Notes under the pieces: model-generated | Seen by the model: the letters and a program-made list of their open reading frames with translations, nothing else | What the model was told of the DNA's origin: nothing | The model's database searches: none | Source: Mycobacterium sp. | GTDB lineage: Bacteria > Actinomycetota > Actinomycetes > RYN-182 | NCBI GenBank assembly: GCA_025965515.1 | Contig: JAOPWU010000076.1 | Coordinates: 1-42,565, forward strand | DNA length: 42,565 nt | Reading direction: 5' to 3' | Part shown: piece by piece, positions 8,752-16,483 of the stretch | Position numbering within the stretch: position 1 is the stretch's first letter | Layout: each line of letters begins with the position of its first letter | Translations under genes and position numbers: made by a program

Positions 8752-9806
8752 CCACGACGAGACCGGAACGTCCCCTGAGCCCCTCTCCGACCAGCTGGGC
8801 GGGGCCGCTCGACCCGGCGCCCGACGCCGGGTGGACGGCGCCGCAGCCGCGCAAGGGGTTCTTCACCGACACGTCGGTCTGCATCGGCTGCAAGGCCTGC
8901 GAGGTCGCCTGCAAGGAGTGGAACGCCGTCCCCGAGGACGGGCTGCAGTTCCTCGGTTCCTCGTACGACAACAGCGGGTCCCTCGGTGCCAGCACGTGGC
9001 GCCACGTGAAGTTCATCGAGCAGCCGAAGAGCGGCCACCCGGAGCACGACCCGGGGATGGCGGGCACCGCCGCGGGGCCACCCGCGACGGACCTGCTCAA
9101 CGTGGCAGCCGATCAGGCGCTGCTCGGGGACCGCATGGCGCTCGGCACGGACACGAACAAGGTCGACCTCGGCATCCCGTCGTTCGAGCTGCCCGGCCGG
9201 GCCGAGGGCGCGCAGCGCACCGAGTTCCGGTGGCTCATGGAGAGCGACGTCTGCAAGCACTGCACCCACGCCGCCTGCCTCGACGTCTGCCCGACGGGCG
9301 CGTTGTTCCGCACCGAGTTCGGCACGGTCGTCGTGCAGGACGACGTCTGCAACGGGTGCGGCTACTGCGTGCCCGCGTGCCCGTTCGGCGTCATCGACCG
9401 CCGGGACGGCCCCGAGGGCGCGGTCGGCGTCGGCGGCGCCAACAAGTGCACGCTCTGCTACGACCGGCTGAAGGGCGACCTGACACCGGCCTGCGCGAAG
9501 GCGTGCCCGACGGAGTCCATCCAGTTCGGTGACGTGGACGAGCTGCGCGAGCGCGCGGCGCAGCGGCTCGCCACCCTGCAGGGCCAGGGCGTCACCGAGG
9601 CCCGTCTCTACGGGCACGACGAGGGCGACGGGGTCGGCGGCGCGGGCGCGTTCTTCCTGCTGCTCGACGAGCCGGAGGTGTACGGGCTGCCGCCGGACCC
9701 GCTGGTCTGCACGGCGGAGCTGCCCGGGATGTGGAAGCGGGCCGGGATGGCCGCGCTCGCGTTCGGTGCCGCGGCGGCCGCGGCGTTCCTGGTGGGTGAC
9801 CGGTGA
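8748..9806 (+). CDS. fdnH: Formate dehydrogenase iron-sulfur (beta) subunit
   Basis: Electron-transfer subunit, 352 residues, carrying electrons from the catalytic subunit to the membrane. Four ferredoxin-type cysteine clusters are visible: CIGCKACEVACKEWN (Cys45, 48, 51, 55), CKHCTHAACLDVCPTGA, CNGCGYCVPACPFG, and CTLCYDRL with a later CAKACPTES, i.e. four [4Fe-4S] sites as in FdnH. The C-terminus ends in one hydrophobic helix (AALAFGAAAAAAFLV), the likely membrane anchor. GTG at 8748 overlaps the alpha-subunit stop (GTGA) and has GGAGG at about 8734. A longer in-frame reading back to 7416 lies inside the alpha gene and is rejected. It overlaps the next gene by GTGA as well. Confidence 0.95.
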   Translation: MTTTRPERPLSPSPTSWAGPLDPAPDAGWTAPQPRKGFFTDTSVCIGCKACEVACKEWNAVPEDGLQFLGSSYDNSGSLGASTWRHVKFIEQPKSGHPEHDPGMAGTAAGPPATDLLNVAADQALLGDRMALGTDTNKVDLGIPSFELPGRAEGAQRTEFRWLMESDVCKHCTHAACLDVCPTGALFRTEFGTVVVQDDVCNGCGYCVPACPFGVIDRRDGPEGAVGVGGANKCTLCYDRLKGDLTPACAKACPTESIQFGDVDELRERAAQRLATLQGQGVTEARLYGHDEGDGVGGAGAFFLLLDEPEVYGLPPDPLVCTAELPGMWKRAGMAALAFGAAAAAAFLVGDR

Positions 9807-10933
9807 CCGACCCCTCGGCCAACGGGGCCGCGACCTCCGGCTCCCCGACCCCGAACGCCTCCCGCAGCCCCGGTGGCGCCCGCCCGGACTGGGTGACCCC
9901 GGGTGAGGGGCGTCGTGGCGGCCGACGGCGCAGCGGCCGCGGCCGCGCCGAACGGGAGATGGTGCCCGAGGCGCACTTCACGAGCTACTACGGCCGGCCC
10001 GTCGTCAAGGCGTCGCCCTGGGAGGCCGACATCCCGGCCTACCTGTTCCTCGGCGGGCTCGCCGCGGGGTCGTCGCTGCTCGGTGCGGGGGCCACGGCCA
10101 CCGGCCGGGAGACGTTGCGTCGCAGTACCCACATCACGGCGGCCGGTGCGATCGGCCTCAGTCTCGCGGCGCTCGTGCACGACCTGGGCCGCCCCATGCG
10201 CTTCATCAACATGCTGCGGGTTGCGAAGCCGACCTCACCCATGTCCGTCGGGACGTGGCTGCTGGTCGGGTACGGGCCGCTCGCGATGCTGGCCGGCGCC
10301 GGCGAGCTGACGGGGCTGCTGCCGACGGGGTTGCGGGACGGCTGGGTCGGCGGTCTGGTGCGCGCGCTGCGCACCCCGGCGGGGCTGGGCGCCGCCACCA
10401 TCGCCCCGGGCGTCGCCGCCTACACCGCCGTGCTGCTGACGGACACCGCTACCCCGACCTGGTTCGGTGCCCGGCACTACCTGCCGTTCGTGTTCGTCGG
10501 CTCGGCGGCGGCCGCGTCCGGCGGGATGGGGCTCATCTGGGCGCCGACGGACGAGGCGGGCCCGGCCCTGCGGCTGGGCGCGGCGGGAGCCATCTCCGAG
10601 CTCGCCGTCGCCACCGTCATGGAGAAGCGGATGGGCCTGCTCGCCGAGCCGCTGGAGCAGGGGAAGCCGGGCAGGCTGATGAAGCTGGCGCGCACCTTCA
10701 CGGCCTCCGGCGCAGCCGGTGCCATCGCCTCGCGCCGGGTCCCCGGCGTGGCCGGCCGGGTCCTGGCGGCGGTGTCCGGTGCCTCACTCGTCGCGGGCAG
10801 TGCGTGCCTGCGCTTCGGCATCTTCGAGGCCGGGCAGGCGTCCGCGCACGATCCCAAGTACACGGTCGTGCCGCAGCGGGAGCGGCTGAACACCAAGCTC
10901 GCCGCCGCCGAGCGGCCCGCCGCCCAGCGCTGA
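9803..10933 (+). CDS. NrfD/PsrC-type membrane (gamma) subunit of formate dehydrogenase
   Basis: A 376-residue membrane protein that most likely passes electrons to the menaquinone pool. The first 55 residues are hydrophilic and rich in Gly, Pro and Arg. They are followed by about eight hydrophobic helices beginning with the IPAYLFLGGLAAGSSLLG segment typical of the NrfD/PolysulphideReductase_C family, then HDLGRPMRFINMLRVAKPTSPMS. There is no cytochrome b556 signature, so it replaces FdnI rather than resembling it. GTG at 9803 overlaps the beta-subunit stop. The stop lies only 4 bases from the convergent VOC gene. Confidence 0.9.
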   Translation: MTDPSANGAATSGSPTPNASRSPGGARPDWVTPGEGRRGGRRRSGRGRAEREMVPEAHFTSYYGRPVVKASPWEADIPAYLFLGGLAAGSSLLGAGATATGRETLRRSTHITAAGAIGLSLAALVHDLGRPMRFINMLRVAKPTSPMSVGTWLLVGYGPLAMLAGAGELTGLLPTGLRDGWVGGLVRALRTPAGLGAATIAPGVAAYTAVLLTDTATPTWFGARHYLPFVFVGSAAAASGGMGLIWAPTDEAGPALRLGAAGAISELAVATVMEKRMGLLAEPLEQGKPGRLMKLARTFTASGAAGAIASRRVPGVAGRVLAAVSGASLVAGSACLRFGIFEAGQASAHDPKYTVVPQRERLNTKLAAAERPAAQR

Positions 10934-10937
10934 CGCG

Positions 10938-11339
10938 TCAGCCGCGGCTGGGGACCTCCTGGATCAGCCAGCCGTTCCCGTCGGGGTCCGCCAGCGACAG
11001 GAAACTGCCGTGGTCGCGGTGCTCCGGATCCGCCCCGGGCTGCTGGCCGCCGGCGTCGAAGTGGAACGGCTCGCTGATCTCGGCGCCACGCTCCACCAGC
11101 TCCGCGCGGGCCGCGGCCAGGTCCGACACGACCAGGTGCAGCCCCCGCAGGGAGCCGGCCGCCTCGTTCCGCATGAGCGTGACGGAGCAGGCCGAGCCGG
11201 GCGGCGTCAGCTGCACGACGCGGAAGTCCCCGGCCCGGTGGTCGACGTCGAGGTGGAAGCCGAACCGGTCCGTGTAGAAATCCTTCGCCCGGTCGACGTC
11301 GGAGACGGGCACGACGACGACCTCGAGCTTCCAGTCCAT
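10938..11339 (-). CDS. VOC family (glyoxalase/bleomycin-resistance-like) protein
   Basis: A 133-residue single-domain vicinal-oxygen-chelate protein, of the length usual for the family. It starts with the beta-strand-loop-helix pattern VVVPVSDVDRAKDFYTDRFGFHLD and ends with the LADPDGNGWLIQEV strand. These proteins bind a metal and act as lyases, dioxygenases or drug-binding proteins; the substrate cannot be read from sequence. It is convergent with the formate dehydrogenase operon and stands alone. Confidence 0.85.
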   Translation of the reverse strand: MDWKLEVVVVPVSDVDRAKDFYTDRFGFHLDVDHRAGDFRVVQLTPPGSACSVTLMRNEAAGSLRGLHLVVSDLAAARAELVERGAEISEPFHFDAGGQQPGADPEHRDHGSFLSLADPDGNGWLIQEVPSRG

Positions 11340-11364
11340 GCTGCGGACAGTAGGGCTCGGCGGG

Positions 11365-12012
11365 CTAGCTGTCCGTAACCCACCGCACGCCGCCGGGCAC
11401 GACCTGCAGCGCCGCGAGGTCCGGGAGGGTCACGTCCGCCTCGTGCAGCGCCGCGGCGTCCCGTGTGGTGAGCACCCCGACGGCCACGAGGCCCGCCGCC
11501 CGCAGGCTCGCGACGCCCGAGGGCGTGTCCTCCACGCCGACGCAGTCCGTCGGGTCGACACCGAGCCGGGCCGCCGCCGTCAGGTACGGCTCGGGATCCG
11601 GCTTGCCGTGCCGGACGTCACCGGCCGCCACCAGCACCGCGGGCTGCGGCAGGCCCGCCCGCTGCAGCCGCAGCACGGCGGTGCCGCGGGCCGCGGAGGT
11701 GACGACGGCGACGGGCAGGCCGCGCTGCGCCAGGACCGCCGCCGCCCCGGGCAGCGCCGCCTCGACGAGGCGGAACCTGTCGAGCCGCTCGACCCACGCG
11801 ACCTCGGCGGACACGTCCGCACTGGCTGCGCCGGGCAGGAACCGGGCGACGACGGCCTCGGCCGGTCCCTCCCGGGCCGCGGCTACCACCGGGTCGCGCG
11901 GTAGCCGGTGGTGGCCGGCCCAGTCGGACCAGTGCTGGTCCCACGAGCCGACGGCCTCGATGAGGGTGCCGTCCATGTCGAGCAGCAGCGCCGCAGCGGA
12001 CAGCTCCCCCAT
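11365..12012 (-). CDS. HAD superfamily phosphatase/phosphoglucomutase-like hydrolase
   Basis: A 215-residue haloacid-dehalogenase family protein. Motif I is LLDMDGTLIEA (nucleophile and acid/base Asp), motif II is the VVTSA segment, motif III the Lys in RHGKPDPEPY, and motif IV GVEDTPSGVASLRAAG. This layout is that of the beta-phosphoglucomutase/DOG phosphatase group with an alpha-helical cap, whose substrates are sugar phosphates. ATG at 12012 places motif I near residue 12 as usual. An extension to 12057 is possible, but no ribosome site supports either start strongly. Confidence 0.85.
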   Translation of the reverse strand: MGELSAAALLLDMDGTLIEAVGSWDQHWSDWAGHHRLPRDPVVAAAREGPAEAVVARFLPGAASADVSAEVAWVERLDRFRLVEAALPGAAAVLAQRGLPVAVVTSAARGTAVLRLQRAGLPQPAVLVAAGDVRHGKPDPEPYLTAAARLGVDPTDCVGVEDTPSGVASLRAAGLVAVGVLTTRDAAALHEADVTLPDLAALQVVPGGVRWVTDS

Positions 12013-12067
12013 CGGGTCACGGTAGGCCGGGGGCCCGGTGCGGACCAGCGGGCCCAACGCGGTGGGC

Positions 12068-12829
12068 TCAGGTGGTGCCGGAGGTGGTGCCGGGCGTGCC
12101 GGCGGCGCCGGAGGTGGTGCCGGTGCCCGGGCCGTCGTTGCCGGGACCGCGGCCGCCGGACCGGCCCGTGCCGCCCGGGGCCGTCTGCAGCGACCGGTCC
12201 TGCACCGAGGTGGCGGCGTTGTCCTGCGCGACGACCGTGACGGTGTCGCCCACCTTCACCTGGCTGATGGTCTGCGAGCGGCCGACCGTCGTCGTGCCGG
12301 TGATCGTGTAGGTCTGCGTGTAGCCGTCGGTGCTCTTGACCGCCAGCGAGGTGCCGCTGACAGCGGTCACCGCGCCCGTCTGCAGGGTCTCGGTCACGGT
12401 CCCGGTGCCGGACGGCGCGGTGGCCACGAACGTGCCGTGCAGTGCGTCCGCCAGGCCGCCCGCCATGCCGCCCCGGCCGCCGAAGCCGCCCGGGCCGCCC
12501 ATCCCCTCGTGCCCGTACTGGCCGCCCGCGGTGGCCGAGCTGCCGCCGTCGTGCGTCGCGGCCACGGCGACGCCGCCCGTCGCCGCGATCCCCACGGCCA
12601 CGGCCGCGCCGACGAGCAGGCGCTTGCGGGTGGCGAGCGGGGCGCGGGGCGCGGTGGCCGTCACCGGGGCTGTCCCGGCAGCCGGGTCGGCCGCGGCGGT
12701 GTTCCCGTCGCTCTCCGCCGGCACCCAGTCGGACAGCGGCCCGGCGGGGCTCGGGGCGTCGTGCGGGGTGGGGATGGTGCCCTCGGACCGCTCGGGGGAG
12801 GGTCGGTCGAACTCCGGCTCGTTGGACAT
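12068..12829 (-). CDS. Membrane-anchored Gly-rich protein with DUF5666-like domain
   Basis: A 253-residue protein of unknown function. Residues 1-66 are hydrophilic and Pro/Ser/Ala-rich, and residues about 67-88 (RKRLLVGAAVAVGIAATGG) form a single membrane helix. Beyond it is a Gly-rich stretch (GMGGPGGFGGRGGMAGG), then a small beta domain (TGAVTAVSGTSLAVKSTDGYTQTYTI, read as two adjoining strands) resembling DUF5666, and a Gly/Thr-rich tail. The C-terminus is expected outside the membrane. It is divergent from the response regulator at 12982, and the intervening gap carries 11-bp-period repeats, so it is a likely target of that system. Confidence 0.7.
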   Translation of the reverse strand: MSNEPEFDRPSPERSEGTIPTPHDAPSPAGPLSDWVPAESDGNTAAADPAAGTAPVTATAPRAPLATRKRLLVGAAVAVGIAATGGVAVAATHDGGSSATAGGQYGHEGMGGPGGFGGRGGMAGGLADALHGTFVATAPSGTGTVTETLQTGAVTAVSGTSLAVKSTDGYTQTYTITGTTTVGRSQTISQVKVGDTVTVVAQDNAATSVQDRSLQTAPGGTGRSGGRGPGNDGPGTGTTSGAAGTPGTTSGTT

Positions 12830-12888
12830 CGGGGCTGCTCCTCGTCGAACGCGCGGTCAGGTGCCGCGATGAAGCAAGCGTCGGGAGT

Positions 12889-12907
12889 GAGCCTGTCCGG
12901 AGCCTGT
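12889..12907. promoter_or_regulatory. 11-bp-period direct repeat, likely response-regulator site
   Basis: GAGCCTGT occurs at 12889-12896 and again at 12900-12907, exactly 11 bp apart, in the gap between the DUF5666-like gene and the divergent response regulator. Tandem half-sites one helical turn apart are typical of OmpR/PhoB-family binding sites. Confidence 0.5.
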
Positions 12908-12981
12908 GGGTGCCGTGGGCGATGCATGTGGACGTTCCGGCCCGGGCGGGGCCGGTCGTCCGGAGGTGCCAGCATGGCCGC

Positions 12982-13707
12982 ATGACCGCTCCCGGCCGCA
13001 CGCCGGCGCTGCTGCGCCCCGACGGCTCCCCGCCGCGGGTGCTCGTCGTCGACGACGAGCCCACCATCGGCGATGTGCTGTCCCTCGCCCTGCGCTACGA
13101 GGGGTGGGACGTCCGGTCGGCGGGTGACGGCCAGGCCGCGCTGCGGACCGCCCGCGAGTGGCGCCCCGACGCCGCGATCCTGGACATCATGCTGCCCGAC
13201 CTGGACGGGCTCGAGCTGTTGCGGCGGCTGCGGGCGGACGCCCCCGAGCTGCCGGTCCTCTTCCTCACGGCGAAGGACTCCGTGGAGGACCGGGTGGCGG
13301 GGCTGCGAGCCGGCGGCGACGACTACGTCACGAAGCCCTTCAGCATCGAGGAGGTGCTGGCGAGGCTGACCGGGTTGCTCCGCCGTACCCACGTCATGGC
13401 CGGGCCGTCGTCGCTGCTCGCGGTCGGCGACCTCACACTCGACGAGGACAGCCACGAGGTGCGTCGCGCGGACGACCTCATCGAGCTCACGGCCACCGAG
13501 TTCGAGCTGCTGCGCTTCCTCATGCGCAACCCCCGCCGCGTGCTCAGCAAAGCGCAGATCCTCGACCGGGTCTGGAACTACGACTTCGGTGGCCAGGGCA
13601 ACGTCGTCGAGCTGTACATCTCCTACCTGCGCAAGAAGATCGACGCCGGCCGCGAGCCGATGATCCACACGGTCCGCGGCGCCGGGTACCTGATCCGGCC
13701 GGCGTGA
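12982..13707 (+). CDS. OmpR/PhoB-family response regulator (system 1)
   Basis: A 241-residue DNA-binding response regulator. The receiver domain (about residues 18-135) has the acidic pair in VVDDEP, the phospho-acceptor Asp68 in ILDIMLPDLDG, and Lys118 in DDYVTKPF. The C-terminal winged-helix domain ends in VRGAGYLIRP. ATG at 12982 has GGAGG about 14 bases upstream, a loose spacing. It overlaps the cognate kinase gene by GTGA. It is closely similar to the regulator at 20837 (shared DEDSHEV, VTKPFS and ISYLRKKID segments), so the two are paralogues. Confidence 0.93.
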   Translation: MTAPGRTPALLRPDGSPPRVLVVDDEPTIGDVLSLALRYEGWDVRSAGDGQAALRTAREWRPDAAILDIMLPDLDGLELLRRLRADAPELPVLFLTAKDSVEDRVAGLRAGGDDYVTKPFSIEEVLARLTGLLRRTHVMAGPSSLLAVGDLTLDEDSHEVRRADDLIELTATEFELLRFLMRNPRRVLSKAQILDRVWNYDFGGQGNVVELYISYLRKKIDAGREPMIHTVRGAGYLIRPA

Positions 13708-15248
13708 GGCGGTCCCTGTCGCTGCGGGTGCGGCTGGTCGCCGCGCTCGTCCTGCTGCTGACCCTGGTGCTGGTGGTCGTCGGCGGCATCACCGGCAGCG
13801 TCCTGCGGGGCTACCTGGTCGGGCGGCTCGACACCCAGCTCGCTGCGGCACGCGACCGCACGGCGCTGCCGCAGCGGGCCCCCGACGGGGACGCCGGCAA
13901 CGGCGGGCAGCTCGGCGGGCTGCCGGGTCCCACGGGCGGCGGCGGCCCGGGCGGCGGCCCATTCACGGCGGGCGGCCCGGGGTCGTCGCTCGCCCTCGGC
14001 CAGGCGGCCGGGACGCTGGGCGCGCGGATCAGCGGCGGCATGGTCACGTCGTCCGGCGTCCTCGCGGCGAGCGGCTCGCCGCAGCAGCTCGGCGCCGCGG
14101 CGCAGCAGCTCCTGCTGCGGCTGCCCACCGACGGCCGCATCCGCACCCGCTCGGTGCCGGGGGTGGGCGAGGTGCGCATCCTCGCCGTGCGGGCCCCCGA
14201 CGGCGACGTCTTCGTCACCGGACTGCCGCTGGCGGGCGTCAACGCCACCATCACCCGGCTGCTGCTGGCCGGGCTCGCGGTGGCGGGCGTCGCGCTGGCC
14301 GTCGCAGCGGTCGCCGGCACGCTGATCGTCCGCTGGACGCTGCGGCCCCTCGCCCGCGTCGCGACGGTCGCCACGCGGGTGGCCGAGCTGCCGCTGGGGC
14401 GCGGGGAGGTCGAGCTCGCCGACCGGGTGCCGCTGCGGGACACCGACCCGCGGACCGAGGTGGGCCAGGTCGCCGGGGCGCTCAACCACCTGCTGGAGGC
14501 CGTGGACAGCGCGCTCGGCGCCCGGCAGGCCAGCGAGATGCGGGTCCGGCAGTTCGTCGCCGACGCGAGCCATGAGCTGCGGACCCCGCTCGCGGCCATC
14601 CGCGGCTACGCGGAGCTCACCCGCCGGAACCGGGACGAGGTGCCCGAGCCGGTGGCCTACGCCCTGGGTCGGGTGGAGTCCGAGGCGCAGCGGATGACCG
14701 GCCTGGTGGAGGACCTCCTGCTGCTGGCCCGGCTGGACTCCGGCCGGCCGCTCGAGCACGCCCCCGTGGACCTGTCGGTACTGGCCGTCGACGCGGTCAG
14801 CGACGCGCACGTCGCGGGGCCCGACCACGTCTGGCAGCTCGACCTGCCCGAGGCCCCGGTCGTCGTCGAGGGGGACGCCCTGCGGCTGCACCAGGTGCTG
14901 GCCAACCTGCTGGCGAACGCACGGACCCACACGCCGGCCGGGACGACCGTGACCGTGCGGCTGACCCGGCCGCGGCACGGCCAGGTGCTGCTCGCGGTGA
15001 CCGACTCCGGCCCCGGCATCGCTCCCGAACTGCAGGCCACCGTCTTCGAGCGGTTCGCCCGCGGCGACAGCGCCCGGGCCCGCGCGGCCGGCAGCACCGG
15101 GCTGGGCCTGGCCATCGTCGCCGCCGTCGTGCACGCGCACGGCGGGACCGTGGACGTGGACAGCGCGCCCGGGCGGACGGCGTTCAGCGTCCGCCTGCCG
15201 GTGACGGCGCCGACGGCGCGGGCGGGGGCGACCAAGACCGCGTCATAA
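13704..15248 (+). CDS. Sensor histidine kinase (system 1)
   Basis: A 514-residue membrane kinase, partner of the preceding regulator. One helix at about 10-30 and another at about 186-210 enclose an extracytoplasmic domain of about 150 residues with a Gly/Pro-rich stretch (residues 66-93). A HAMP linker follows, then the phospho-acceptor His290 in DASHELRTPLAAIRGY, the N box VLANLLANARTH, and G boxes DSGPGIAPE and GSTGLGLAIV. The GTG at 13704 overlaps the regulator stop (GTGA); longer readings in frame lie inside the regulator gene. The signal is unknown. Confidence 0.93.
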   Translation: MRRSLSLRVRLVAALVLLLTLVLVVVGGITGSVLRGYLVGRLDTQLAAARDRTALPQRAPDGDAGNGGQLGGLPGPTGGGGPGGGPFTAGGPGSSLALGQAAGTLGARISGGMVTSSGVLAASGSPQQLGAAAQQLLLRLPTDGRIRTRSVPGVGEVRILAVRAPDGDVFVTGLPLAGVNATITRLLLAGLAVAGVALAVAAVAGTLIVRWTLRPLARVATVATRVAELPLGRGEVELADRVPLRDTDPRTEVGQVAGALNHLLEAVDSALGARQASEMRVRQFVADASHELRTPLAAIRGYAELTRRNRDEVPEPVAYALGRVESEAQRMTGLVEDLLLLARLDSGRPLEHAPVDLSVLAVDAVSDAHVAGPDHVWQLDLPEAPVVVEGDALRLHQVLANLLANARTHTPAGTTVTVRLTRPRHGQVLLAVTDSGPGIAPELQATVFERFARGDSARARAAGSTGLGLAIVAAVVHAHGGTVDVDSAPGRTAFSVRLPVTAPTARAGATKTAS

Positions 15249-15296
15249 GTTGGTCGAGTCTCGGTTGCGCCGCAGGGCACCGGGTACCCCGGCCAC

Positions 15297-16385
15297 ATGC
15301 GTATCGCGGTCACCGGCGCCACCGGCAACGTCGGCACGCGGCTGCTCGAGCAGTTGCACACCGATCCGGACATCGAGCAGGTGGTGGCCATCGCCCGGCG
15401 GCTCCCCACCGGCGACGACCTGCCACCGTTCCTCACCGAGAACGTCGTCTGGCGGTCCATCGACGTCGCGTGCCCCGACAGCCCGGCCCAGCTCCGGGCC
15501 GCCTTCGCCGGCATCGACGCGGTGGTGCACCTGGCGTGGCTCATCCAGCCGAGCCATGCACCGGAGCTGATGCGGGCCGTCAACGTCGACGGCACCCGCC
15601 ACGTCGTCCGGGCGCTGCTCGACGCGGGCGTGCCGACGCTCGTCGCGCTCAGCTCCGTGGGGGCCTACTCCCCGGCACCCAAGAGCACGCCGGTGGCCGA
15701 GTCGTGGCCGACCGAGGGCGTGCCCGGCAGCCTGTACTCCGCGCACAAGGCGGCGCAGGAGCGGGTGCTGGACGACACCGAGGCCGAGCGGCCGGGGCTG
15801 CGCGTCGTCCGCGTGCGCCCGGGCGTCATCCTGCAGCGGCAGGCGGCCAGCTCCCAGGGCCGCTACTTCTTGGGGCCGTTCCTGCCGGTTCCGCTACTGC
15901 GCCCCGGGCACCTGCCGGTGCTCCCGCTGCCGCGGGGCCTGCGGCTGCAGATCGTCCACACCGCCGACGTGGCGCGCGCGGTCGTCCTGGCGTTGCGCTC
16001 CGACGTGCGCGGCGGCCTCAACCTGGCGGCCGACCCGCCGCTCGACGCGGGGACGCTCGGTGCGTTCTTCTCCGCCCGCGTCGTCCCCCTCCCGCCCGCA
16101 GCCGTCCGCGCCGCCGTCGAGCTGACGTGGCGGCTGCGGCTGCACCCCGCCGACCGGGGGTGGGTCGAGCTGGCGCTCCGCTCGCCCGTGCTGGCCACGG
16201 CCAAGGCCCGGTCGCTCGGCTGGGAGCCCCGGCACGACGCGCTCAGCACCCTGCGGGAGTGGCTTGAGGGCGCCCACGCCGCCAGCGGTGGCCCGACGCC
16301 CGTCCTGCGGCGGGTCACCGGCCCCGTCGACCAGCTCCGCAGTGGGCTGCGGGCCCTGCGCGCCGGCAGCGGCGGCCGGATCTAG
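15297..16385 (+). CDS. NAD-dependent epimerase/dehydratase family protein
   Basis: A 362-residue extended short-chain dehydrogenase-like protein. The N-terminal Rossmann motif is VTGATGNVGTR, the nucleotide is held by an acidic IDV strand, and the catalytic candidates are SSVGAYS and the Tyr-x3-Lys pair in YSAHKAAQE. A second domain follows (LQIVHTADVARAVVLAL, where such proteins bind substrate). Its true substrate is not evident; relatives act on nucleotide sugars or steroids. It sits between the two-component system and glycosyltransferase genes on the same strand, but the gaps (48 and 98 bases) allow separate transcription. Confidence 0.85.
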   Translation: MRIAVTGATGNVGTRLLEQLHTDPDIEQVVAIARRLPTGDDLPPFLTENVVWRSIDVACPDSPAQLRAAFAGIDAVVHLAWLIQPSHAPELMRAVNVDGTRHVVRALLDAGVPTLVALSSVGAYSPAPKSTPVAESWPTEGVPGSLYSAHKAAQERVLDDTEAERPGLRVVRVRPGVILQRQAASSQGRYFLGPFLPVPLLRPGHLPVLPLPRGLRLQIVHTADVARAVVLALRSDVRGGLNLAADPPLDAGTLGAFFSARVVPLPPAAVRAAVELTWRLRLHPADRGWVELALRSPVLATAKARSLGWEPRHDALSTLREWLEGAHAASGGPTPVLRRVTGPVDQLRSGLRALRAGSGGRI

Positions 16386-16483
16386 CTGGTCGGGGCGCCC
16401 GTGGGTCGCGCCCGGGCTCCACTGTCAGCCCGCGTCCAGGTGCGCCACACACCCGGGATAGTCCGCGCGGCGAACGTGGCGGC

